Assembly: GCA_949361645.1 (NCBI GenBank) | Contig: OX442419.1 | Span: 9,206,976 to 9,270,975, forward strand | Reading direction: 5' to 3' | Length of the DNA stretch: 64,000 nucleotides | Origin: Spongilla lacustris | Taxonomy: Eukaryota > Porifera > Demospongiae > Spongillida > Spongillidae | In this document: piece after piece, positions 55,488 to 64,000 of the stretch | How positions within the stretch are numbered: position 1 is the stretch's first letter | Layout: every line of letters begins with the position of its first letter | The notes under the pieces: model-generated | Database searches by the model: none | What the model was told of the DNA's origin: nothing | What the model saw: only the letters and a program-made list of their open reading frames with translations | Program-made: the position numbers and the translations under genes

Positions 55488-55490
55488 AAT
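52673..55490 (+). mobile_element. LINE subfamily A, 5'-truncated copy with long intact ORF
   Basis: It begins directly after the (ATT)n tract inside the coding region and ends with a short 3' UTR and a (TTA)n tail (55450-55485). The 3' end is nearly identical to copies at 1-250 and 47116-47240, so this subfamily has moved recently. Confidence 0.9.
52676..55426 (+). CDS. RT-RLE protein of LINE A (N-terminus missing)
   Basis: About 915 codons open from the microsatellite to a TAA. It corresponds to LINE B residue 250 onward, so the two N-terminal zinc fingers are absent. The nominal start at TTG 52700 is not a real start. Motif A Lys-Ile-Asp-Met-x-Asn-Ala-Phe, motif B Gly-Val-Gln-Gln-Gly-Asp-Pro-Leu and motif C Tyr415-Leu-Asp-Asp-Gly (numbered from 52700) are intact. 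So are the Cys-x2-Cys ... His-His-Ala-Leu-Thr-Cys knuckle near 720 and the endonuclease Arg-Pro-Ala-Asp and Ala-Ala-Phe-Asp-Leu near 776-793. No stop or shift has accumulated since truncation, which fits a young insertion. Confidence 0.88.
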   Translation, partial: PFPSLEEVLALKQGTLKYIPSRARHQFAQVLAEALKDVIHNNNIIAWTRLLMLPKCILASSKRGGKKGRHKISIDTLCQEWSRGNEKSLWTAAVSRACKSHQSTPISQASITKEFDHVQSDHAKLKSAISCVREGLLSKACQILTSKGIAPDTKETFERLKAKHPFSNPPSVPVGNIDTKPVQLQADFNLLAVLRSFKKATACGPSGMRIQHFLDVASVPLPVSTITLLREVLNILLAGKAPEAIAPLLAGGSLTALLKVKGNSWDVRPIAVGEVIRRLASKCACNVVKEKASDFFSPFQFGVACPRGSEKIIHNLREVLEQHWSDPDFAVIKIDMQNAFNLVSRDAVLQQCLMHFPEIYPWTSWCYSQHPKLWHPVGSISSASGVQQGDPLGPLLFALVLQSVLKKLAADPQCQQLLLNAWYLDDGALAGPGSVVLRALEVLGAEGKPNGLILNPSKCELLSPNTDTFQPFDSSIPTSTTPNFEILGAPIGSPEFCGEYIEAKRKQACSLLHLLPQLCDPQVSILLLRHCASFCKLSHLGRSVPPCDSSLRQFMLFDEDVLHCLEECAAFELTLSATKQVQLPLRHGGLGLTSVSNHSSSAFISSLSNAIDVTSAPNASHHLKQAIALYNTKINSADAITFESVTSSPPQQHHLSGKIEDNSFQTLLINSTVCTRARLRAVSASNANAWLRAIPCIHNDFALEPQEMQVLLKWWLGLPVFSADSKCPFCSSALDPDCHHALTCRSGGDVIARHNKLRDCVANLCSKACLSPQLEKGPGIDFSRPADVLVPNWSLSNPAAFDLKVIHPLNTDLILEASLASGNSAEVGEIEKHAKNDQMCARLGWTCIPLVVEVYGGWGCEAKECYSRLSKRLAMQVGISETEALCQMYCLLAVTLMRQNARAILLRCARAPLLEY

Positions 55491-55606
55491 AAAAGCATCA
55501 TACGGCAAATACAGCAGCAGTATTAGTTGTTACATATCATTAGACTACATGTAAACTATGTATGTACTGTATGTACAGTTCCACTCTAAAGCTACACTCT
55601 TTAACC

Positions 55607-58600
55607 TATTATTATTATTATTATTATTACGAGTAATAATTATGTTTAAACATTAGCTTTACATGTTAAACACAAATTTCAATATTTAACTAGTAAACTA
55701 TGTAACTATGTATGAGTCAACTATCTAAGTAGAGATCTGAGACTTTAGCACGGGGACCTGCCCTTGCAAGAAATGCTCTGGCATTCGAGCGCACAAGGGA
55801 AAGGTTTAGTCTCGAATAAATGCTGTCCAGAATGGTGGAAGTGGAGGAGTTAACCTGAACTGAAAGGCGGGAAGCAAGTTTCTTGAAGGTGTCAGAGGCA
55901 AGTTGGCCCCATGCCCCGAATGAATCGACAACAAGCGGTATGCAGCTCCAGCCTAGTTCTGCACAAATCCCAGAATTTGCTAGTATCTTTCGCTGTTCTG
56001 TGGCAAAAGCTGCAGTGCCTGCTGTGTGTCCCGCTTCGGAAACTATGTCAGGTTTTAGCGGAGACGACACAGATAGGTCGAACGCAGCAGGTTTGCCATT
56101 GAAGCCCCAGTTGTTAACTAGAATGTCTGCTGGTCTAGATTGTTTCTGGTCATGACCAAGACCACTGCCAGCTTCCAGCTTAGGGTTGTATAAGGCTTTC
56201 TTGAAGAGGTGATACAAGGTATCGCGAAGATTGTTATGACGCGCAATGACATCACTACCTCTCTTGCATGTTAGAGCGTGGTGAGCCTCAAGGGCTTTGG
56301 TAGGGCAAAGGGCACACACAGAGCCGGGCTCACATAACTGAATACCAAGCCACCATTTGATGGCAAACTGACATTCGGATGGTGTTAAATGCAAGCCTAA
56401 GGCCGGTGATGGGGCGACACGCAACCAAGAGCTAGCTAGCATGTGGGGATGAGACAGAAAGAAGTCGGGCTCGGTCAGCCAGGGAGCTGCTTTGCAAGAG
56501 GGATTGAAACTGTTTGTCTTCAAGATTCTGTGACAAAACATGTCGATTGGTGTGGATGGAGTCAAAGGTTGATGAAAGAGCTTCATTGGGAGAAACAAGG
56601 GCATTATAAATATTGATGGCCTCGAGGAGGTATGGTGAATTGATGTGGTCAGGGAAGGAGGCACTAATAGAGCTGATGTATGCAGCAGAGCAATGGAGGA
56701 AAACAGATCGAAGGCCCATACCGCCATGGGATAAGCTCAGCGTGGCTTGCTTCCAGGCTGGGCAGTTAGGTGACAAGTCAATAGCAGTGCACTCCATGAA
56801 GCAGGCTCTGACACTATCATCAAATGTAGCGAGAGCGGATTGAATCAAATTTGGAGGTGTGGTACGTGCAATGTGCGTGACCTTGCAGAAGGCAGCACAC
56901 TGGCGAAGGAGAGTTAGGGCAATCTGGGGATCCTCTAGTTTCTGCAGTTGTTGGTGCAAGATATTAGAAGCCCTGATGGCTGATGATGCAAAGTCTTCAC
57001 AAAAGCTTTTGTTTCCAATTGGTGACCCAAGAATGACAAAATTCGGAACATTTGAGCGTGTAGTGATAGCATCATGAAAGTCAGGTAGGGGTTTTTTGCA
57101 AAAAAGTTCACATTTGCTGAAGTTAGGAAATAGGCCAAGGGGGGGCCCCTGATTATTCAAGATAGATAGGGCCTGATCAATGCTAGTCTTGGACCCAGCC
57201 AGAGCACCATCGTCCAAGTACCATTTGTTGAAAGATAGGGACTCACAGGCATTTTCGATTTCAATGATGACAGGGTGAATAACGAGAGAAAATAGAAGGG
57301 AGCCAAGTGGATCACCTTGCTGCACACCTGAGGTAGATGACAGACTGCCCAGTGGATGCCAAAGATTGGTGGGATGGCTGTAGCACCATGACACCCATGG
57401 GAGGAGCTCAGGGAAATGGGAGTGGCATTGATCGAGTACAGCTTGTCTTGAGACATTGTTAAAGGCATTGCAGAGATCTACCTTTAGGACTACAAAGTCA
57501 TCATCTTCCCAATGACGGTCAACACATGCTCGTAATGAGTGGACCATGGTCTCGGCTCCACCTGGGCAAGCTACTCCGAGTTGGTGTGGACTGAAGTAAT
57601 CAGCAGCCTTGCATTTAACCATGGCGCATAAACATCTGCTGGTTAATCGACGTAGCACCTCACCTATGGCAATAGGTCTAACGTCACAGTCAGGAGCCTT
57701 GGATTTATTGATGGCTATCAGGGAACCTCCAGCAAGGTGAGTTGCGATTTCTGCTGGGACCTTACCACTGGCCAACAGGTTCACTACACTTAAAAGCACC
57801 TTGGCAAGTGAGGTGGGCAGGGTGGCTTCCAGAGCATCTAGGATGTGTTGAATTCTTAAGCCAGAGGGGCCGCAAGCTGTATCTTTGCTGAAAGAGTGGA
57901 TAATGGATAAAATGTTGAAGTCAGCAGGAAGGATGTTAGGTGAGCTCTGAGGAGAGTGATCCATGGGGATAGTAGGAGGAGGAGAGTGTGGATGTTTGGA
58001 TTTCAGAGCCTCCCAGGTCTTGCTAGTGTTAGCGGCAATGCCATTAGAACACAACATCCGACAAGCCTTACCATAAAGACCCTCCTGAGCCAGAGAGATG
58101 GAGTGTGAAAGCTGCTTCGGCTTATAATCAGGTGTGGAAGAGCTCTTGAAACCTGATTTGGTCGCATGCCTCGATGCTCGATCCCATAGTTGAACTTCTT
58201 GACCTGCCTCCCAAAAATCACACAGCTTACTGATTGATGTATGCTTATGATGTCTACCTCCATGCTTACTAGAAGCTAGAACACATTTTGGCAGCATAAG
58301 GAATCTTTGCCAAGAGTGGGAAGAACCATCGTGTAGGATGGAAAGGAGACAATTCAGAAAAACCCTGCCAAATGCCTGGCGATCATGAAAGGGGATATGC
58401 TTCAAGGTGGGGCAAAATGTGGAAAAGATGTCGTCAAAGGAAGGCAGTTGTGAAGAACATACTGCCGTAGCAGGGTTGTCAGACACTGATGGGGAAGGTT
58501 GAAGAGAAACATGAGAGCAGATGTTGATGTGCGATGAGAGGCGTGAGGTGGACACGAGTGTAGAGCAGTGTGAACAGATGGAGTAATTGTTGATGGCTAA

Positions 58601-58890
58601 CCATTCACCCGGGACATCTCCAGGTAGAGTTCCAGCTGCGTGCATGCTCATATGGGATTTCCACATGGTGGGTAATATGAGTTCATTACAGACTGTGATT
58701 GGGCAAGGAAGCGGGCATGATGGTTTTGACTTGCCAAAAACTGGAATACAAGTTTTATTATTTGCTAAGGCAGGGTGGGAGGAAGCCGAATGGCTACTAA
58801 CAAATGCGCTATTACGACCGAGTAATAAATGTTTATGTGACAGAATATGTAATAAACACAACACTTAAATCACACTACAGTTAATTAAAC
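55607..58890 (-). pseudogene. LINE subfamily C, near full-length with one frameshift
   Basis: The minus-strand protein is in two frames: 56432-58864 (N-terminal 810 codons) and 55717-56470 (C-terminal part). The break near 56440-56450 is a TAGCTAGC, where a 4-base duplication explains the shift. N-terminal fingers (Cys-x4-Cys-x11-His-x3-His; Cys-x2-Cys-x11-His-x3-Cys), motif A Lys-Val-Asp-Leu, motif B Gly-Val-Gln-Gln-Gly-Asp-Pro-Leu, motif C Tyr-Leu-Asp-Asp-Gly, the knuckle (with a 3-residue deletion before His-His) and the endonuclease block are all present. The 3' end runs into (ATT)n at 55607-55630. The 5' end adjoins the 3' end of the next LINE. Confidence 0.85.
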
Positions 58891-60519
58891 TTTAAGATGG
58901 GAGCCACCTGGAGAGGATTGCTGTTGCATTCGCTCTCACCAAATGCAGGTTGAGCCTACTGTACAGCTCAGACAGCACAGCTGATTTTGTTTTGCCCGAT
59001 GTTATGGCAAGACGGGAGGCAAGCATTTTAAATGAATCTATGGCTTCTTTTCCCCAAGCACCATACGACTCTGCAACCAGAGGTATACAACACCACCCCA
59101 AGGCATTGCATTTGGGGTCATTTTCCATGTGTTTGCGCTCTTCAGTGGACAACGCAGCTGCCCCAGCTGACAATCCCGCTACTGATAAAACGTTAGGATT
59201 TAGCGGTGATGTCACTGAGATATCAAAGGCAGCTGGTTTACCAAGGGCCCAATTGGGTAGCAAAATGTCTGTGGGGCGTGAGTGGTCATGGTCTGAAGTA
59301 AGGTTGCTACCCATCTCCACCTTCACACTCAAGTGGGCTCTACGGCAAGTCTCCACCAACACATTGCGCAGATGGTTGTACGGATGACCACGTCTCCTCC
59401 TTTTTTGCATGTTGTGGCATGGTGACCAAGGGGATCTAATGTGCTGTTTGGGCATAGGGCACACTGGGAACCATTAGAGGTGTCCAAACCAAGCCACCAC
59501 TTGACAGCTACCTGGAATACTGAAGGCTCAAGATGAAGGCCGAGACCTTCAGAAGGGACTACAGACAGCCATGAAGCAGCATGTGGGGATGAGACAGACA
59601 ACAGACGAGCCTTATCAGCAACAGAAGAAGCAATCAAGATGCTATTGAACTGATGGATATCAATCTTGCTCGAAAGTTGCTTTTGATGGACTGGAGATGA
59701 AACTAAACCATCTGTCTGAATTGCATCAGAATGAAATACGGATGCATTAAATGTCTGTACTGCATGAGAGAGATGGTGATCTGATATGGAGCCATAGCCA
59801 GAGGAGCATAGAGATGCAATGAATGCTGCAGGTGAGTGGCGGGACAGAGACCTCATGCCCAACCCTCCTTTGCTTAGGCTTAGCTGGGCTTGCTGCCAGG
59901 CAACATCAGTTGTATCAACTGCAGTGCATGATGAGAAACATCTACGAACATCTTCATCAAAAAGCTCAAGAGAAGCCATAACAAGCGAAGGAGGAGTGGC
60001 ACGGGCTAGATGTGCAAGCCGACAGAACCCGCCACACATACGCAAGAGTGTTAAAGCAACCTGAGGGTCCACTGCACCAACTTCCTCAAGTCTTTCCAGC
60101 AGGGGTCTGGCCTCTAACCTCTTCCTGGAGACAAAGGCTGAGCAAAAATCTTTGTCACCTATTGGAATTCCCAAGATCTCAATGTTGGGATTGCGAGACT
60201 GTTTCATGTCAGATGGGAAAGAGCTCAGATCACTTTGGCTGAAGAGCTCACATTTTGACACATTCACAAAGAGGCCAAGTGATGGACCAATACCTTTGAT
60301 CAATGCCAGTGCCCTATGTACTGCAGATCACCAGGCATGGAATTGAAGATGTGAACAAACCTCATCTTTAGTGATAGCAGAAATTAGTAAGTTCAAGACC
60401 AGGTCAAAAAAAAGAGGTCCTAGTGGATCCCCTTGCTGAACTCCAGATTCAGACTGCAGATGACCCATTGTGTGCCACAACAAAGGATGTTGCCCATAGC
60501 ACCAACAGGCCCAAGGGAG
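58891..60519 (-). pseudogene. LINE subfamily D, 5'-truncated and catalytically deleted
   Basis: Minus-strand remnant starting inside the RT domain at a (TTA)n tract (60520-60534). Motif B (Gly-Val-Gln-Gln-Gly-Asp-Pro-Leu) is readable near 60430. The Tyr-x-Asp-Asp block is deleted: the frame goes from His-Ala-Trp to a TGA at about 60327 and then to Ser-Ala-Val-His-Arg. A one-base shift near 59385 separates the zinc knuckle (59329-60303 frame) from the endonuclease part (58892-59464 frame). It cannot be active. Confidence 0.85.
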
Positions 60520-60534
60520 TTATTATTATTATTA
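60520..60534. repeat. (TTA)n tract at LINE D 5' boundary
   Basis: Five TTA units exactly at the truncation point of the LINE D copy. A further LINE fragment follows. Confidence 0.9.
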
Positions 60535-60589
60535 AAACTGTCAAATATACATGACATACGCCAAATACGAGTAATAAATGTGTTACATA

Positions 60590-60870
60590 GTTACAATTAG
60601 CTAAATAAATTCAGCCTGATTGTGGTAGTCTGGAGAGGATGGCTCTGGACACCGACCTCACCAAGATGATGTTGAGACGTCCATAAATGTCGGCAACCAT
60701 TGCAGCTCTGGGCTGGGAGAGGCTAATTGACAGGTGGGATGCCAACCTAGACAATACACCCTGAGCCTTCCTACCCCAATGACCAAACGTTTCAACAGCC
60801 ATGGGGATACATGTCCAGCCCAGTTCCGTGCACTTGGTGCTGTTAGCATTAAGCTTTCTTAGCTCAGCAT
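60590..60870 (-). pseudogene. LINE subfamily F, short 3' fragment
   Basis: The minus strand reads Ala-Glu-Leu-Arg-Lys ... Thr-Lys-Cys-x-Glu-Leu-Gly-Trp-x-Cys-Ile-Pro-Met-Ala-Val-Glu, then Gly-His-Trp-Gly and Tyr-Gly-Arg-Leu-Asn ... Ala-Ile-Leu-Ser-Arg, ending in a stop at 60611. The frame is open up to a (ATT)n tract at 60870-60887, so it is again truncated precisely at the microsatellite. Confidence 0.8.
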
Positions 60871-60887
60871 TATTATTATTATTATTA

Positions 60888-61293
60888 TATATAAATGTTG
60901 TTTGTATGGAATATGAAACGCCGTTGCCCTCAGAATTCAGAGCGTTTCAATATTTTATTTTATTTTTGTATTATTATTATTATTATTTTTTATCCATAGT
61001 AATTTTGAAATACTATCCGATAAATAGAAACACTGCCTTGATCGCTACTTGAAGTTGCCGTGTTTTCACGTTGCTTAGTTTGCTGCGAGGTTGTTACATT
61101 TGTTGCTGTGTATTCTAAACAGACGCAGCTTGTTTTTACCCATTGAACACCTCTTCGTTGTAGCTTGTTTGGATCGTAAGCGGGCGTGTACTAGCTCTTT
61201 AGTTACGTTCCTCTCCATAGTGATACGCAACGGCATGTATTGTTAGCGGTAGCCGCGATATTATGTTGCTTTCCTGACCAAAGCCCTCCCTTC
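60888..61293. other. Non-coding interval
   Basis: AT-rich with ATT runs near 60970-60990. No gene recognised. Confidence 0.5.
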
Positions 61294-61533
61294 CAGTGGC
61301 GTAGGAAGGAGTTTAAAAGTGGGGGGCAAACTTTGATGGTCATCATGGGGAGGGTGCGGGAGAGGGGTACCCGTCCCGGCGGTCCCGCCCAGCCAGCTAG
61401 GGGAGTGCTGTAGGCTTCCCCATTCTGAGCAAATGGTAGGTTTCGCTTGGTTTTTAATAAAAATAAAATAGTGTGCTTCGATACACTGTAGTATCGCTGG
61501 TGTAAAAGTGGCCCCCTTTTTCCTACGCCACTG
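61294..61533. mobile_element. hAT-like MITE (CAGTGGCGTAGG ends)
   Basis: The inverted ends CAGTGGCGTAGGAA and TTCCTACGCCACTG are perfect over 14 bases. The first 11 bases equal those of the 27405-27873 element. The flanking 8-mers CTCCCTTC and CTTTCGTC agree at five positions, so the target duplication has decayed. 240 bp. Confidence 0.75.
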
Positions 61534-62095
61534 CTTTCGTCTGCATTATGCTTTACCCAATCAGAACGGTGTATGCACGTTGCTTTCTGAGCGGTGATAG
61601 AAAACCGGATCTTACAAGGAAAAAACGCATTTAGGAATCATTATGTGATTGAACATTAAAATCACACACAAATCAATTTAAATGTTCAATCACACTCAGA
61701 CGTCACAGCGATTTTAAAGAGGATTTTAAAAATCAAAACTTGATTCGACGCTTTTTATGTACATGCGCATTGCTTAACTGCTGAACGATCTGCTTGTATA
61801 AATTATATTTCCTTTACAGTGTGCTCTTTGTTCTTCTCTTTGTACTGGATTTCCCTTTGTTCCTTTCTCAGGTCTTCAGTGTGACATTGCGCCTAAGTCA
61901 TGTTTTAAAACGCTTACACGTTCACCACCAGCACTAAGAATTATAACTGCATGGCATGATTTATTTTAGTATCAGGTTCTGAATCCACATGAACATCTCA
62001 GTTCATCACACAAGACCCATTTAACTATAACAGTCCTTCTGAAAAAAAATGTTTGGTATAGTTGGCAAAACCAGGTATCTAGTTATAACCCTGTA
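61534..62095. other. Non-coding interval
   Basis: No gene recognised. Confidence 0.5.
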
Positions 62096-62973
62096 GGGGA
62101 AGAGTGGGTTAGTTGAGCCAAATTTTAGGGTGAGGTTTATTCATTTTGGTTTATAGCCAGATATATAAAGGGGCATCACTTGGCATGTCGTAGAAATGTT
62201 AGAGACTGGGGATGGGCATGAGAAAAAGGACATTATAAAAAATCAACTGGTGTAAAAACTAACCCAGCCAAGGGTTCAATTGATCTTTGAGCCATATGCT
62301 GTCTTAAGCTAAAGTTATGTGCATATGCTAGCATGAGTAGGCCAAGGCTTTCTTGTCTCTTGTCCAATGTCCAAGCATTGTGAAATAATTGATCAAAGTA
62401 AACTCATACACTAATGCATGACAATTTACCAATGAAAGCCCATAAAATTGATTTGCAAGTGTATTAACATGATTCACAATGTCATTCTCCATTTTACAAA
62501 TATAAACAGAATGCCTCTGAGATTGCTTCATAGCCAAACAAGCCTAGCTCACTATTTCTGTTACATGAACCAATAATGCCATACGATCGCAGTTAAAATG
62601 TACGGCTCAACTAACCCGTTTGCAAATGGCTCTTAACCCCACTGATAACTTTTCAAGTAAAGAGGAAAGTTGCATAAAACGGAAGCAAAGTATATAGTTT
62701 ATTTTAAACATTAATATAGCTGCATACTTTTACTTTCTAACACCCTAGACTGAAACAGAAATATCAATGATGAGAGCACAAACCGTGAAAAAAATAGAAT
62801 TTCACTCTGATCATCAAATTTCTTATTTTTGAATGTTACATTGTAATGAATACAAAAGCAAAATCCATATGTAGGACAAAAAGATAGTCATTACACTTAA
62901 TGTCAATATATGTTAGCATAATTCAAGTATGTAGCTAAAAAAAGGGGGTGGCTCAACTTACCCACTCCTCCCC
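62096..62973. mobile_element. TA-flanked MITE (GGGGA-GAGTGGGT-AGTTGAGCCA ends)
   Basis: Inverted ends of about 25 bases with two mismatches, bordered by TA on both sides (62094-62095 and 62974-62975). The pattern is that of mariner-type non-autonomous elements. No transposase seen in its 878 bp. Confidence 0.8.
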
Positions 62974-62975
62974 TA

Positions 62976-64000
62976 CTTATAATAATTCTCAAAAGCGTTA
63001 GGCAAGTCAAGTGTATCGTTAATAACTCAAAAGTGAAATCCTTTATTTAATAATTTCAATTTTCTAGTAGTCCACCAAGAACACTGATACATATAACAGC
63101 AAGATAAAAAGCGTTCAATAGTTAACATGTACATTTAGATGCAGATGCATTAAAATTTGGATCTAAAAAAACACCACCTTGGGAGTGTAGAAATATCAAG
63201 ATTAAGATCTCATAACTGCTGGTGGACAATGCATTTATAATGCACCTTGGGCCTAGTATAGTTCTCCAGAAGTTGCATACAATGTTGACGAAACCTGATG
63301 TGTGGGGTATGTTGGAATGAATTTATATAGTGAATAGTAGGAATATCCTAAATTGAATATTTTAGCCATGGAATATACTGTATTCTGTACATACCTGATC
63401 CAGTACTTCAATTTAACATACCATTATAATAATACTTAACGAGGCTCATACTTATATTTGTGGCCACCAATCCCCCAAGATACTTGTGTACTACATAATA
63501 CATTATTATGTGCCAATGACTATTCAATGGAGTTTTTATTGATCTACAAACTTGGGAAGAACAAAAGGGAACTCCTTTGCCCTGATGCAATGTTACCAGC
63601 AAGCATTACCCAGACTGTTGTTAACAATGATTACTCTATACAGAGTATGGCATTAACCAATAAGGATTATTTCAAAATGGTTTGGTGGATTTGGCAGTCC
63701 AGTTTACTCTCAGAAAAATAGGCCATCTACTACTGCTGTTTTTCTGCAGTGTTTTCTGGCCTTCTAGTAAAACACAGTAATCCTTCATGTTAGCATGTAG
63801 ATACCTACCACAGTGTACACCAGGACATTAGACAATAAATTGATACTCACATTGCATGTCTAAATGCAGTTTGTGATTAACCCTCAATACACTACAAATA
63901 TCTACACCCACACTTAAAACACACTTACCTAAAACCACACAACACTACGGCACTTACTTATGCCCCCACTACACACATGTACACATACACTACACTACAC
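62976..64000. other. Non-coding interval to the window end
   Basis: No gene recognised. The last 40 or so bases become CA-rich (ACACTACACTACAC). Confidence 0.5.

Overview
The window is eukaryotic DNA from an early-branching animal, most likely a marine sponge. The organism call is inference. It rests on very short spliceosomal introns (57, 58 and 61 bp where I can place both ends), a broken ROC-COR-Death-domain gene of the kind expanded in sponges and cnidarians, and a dense load of retrotransposons, short inverted-repeat DNA elements and minisatellites. I see no bacterial operon structure and no tRNA or rRNA gene.

Only two host-like protein genes look substantial. The first (6257-9700, minus strand) encodes a protein of about 1,040 residues with the whole architecture of VioB/RebD/StaD, the bacterial iminophenylpyruvate-dimer synthases of violacein and indolocarbazole biosynthesis. 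It has an added first exon that reads as a secretion signal, and a CXXCH motif. The second (25401-26054, plus) encodes a 217-residue secreted cysteine-rich protein with a C-terminal anchor-like tail. A third locus (3576-5408, minus) is a ROC-COR-Death pseudogene with several frameshifts and stops.

The rest is mobile DNA. Several subfamilies of non-LTR retrotransposon (C2H2/C2HC zinc fingers, reverse transcriptase, zinc knuckle, restriction-like endonuclease) occur at 1-2240, 10290-10690, 18355-18640, 46950-50935 and 52673-60870. Nearly every 5'-truncated copy stops exactly at a (TTA)n tract, so the family appears to target TTA/TAA microsatellites. One long copy (47366-50935) is joined head-on to the 5' part of a DIRS-type element (50930-52640), and the joined unit sits between two TTA tracts. 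This suggests a template-jump chimera or a new composite element. A complete, apparently young Ty3/gypsy element (34340-39460) has 136-bp LTRs that look identical, a tRNA-Leu primer site, and gag and pol in a -1 overlap. A decayed gypsy element lies at 29229-31270.

DNA transposons include remnants of a Ginger1-like element (integrase zinc domain, Ulp1 protease, PHD finger; 17727-21970), two TTAA-flanked elements (12457-14218 and 15994-16719), a CACTA-like element inside a minisatellite (40808-42328), hAT-like elements (27405-27873, 61294-61533 and probably 14564-15520), a Harbinger-like element (26984-27215), and several TA-flanked ones. Tandem repeats with periods of 17, 20, 30, 31 and about 127 bp, long (GT)n and poly-G/C tracts, a 96-bp near-perfect palindrome and an interstitial TTAGGG block fill much of the remaining sequence.
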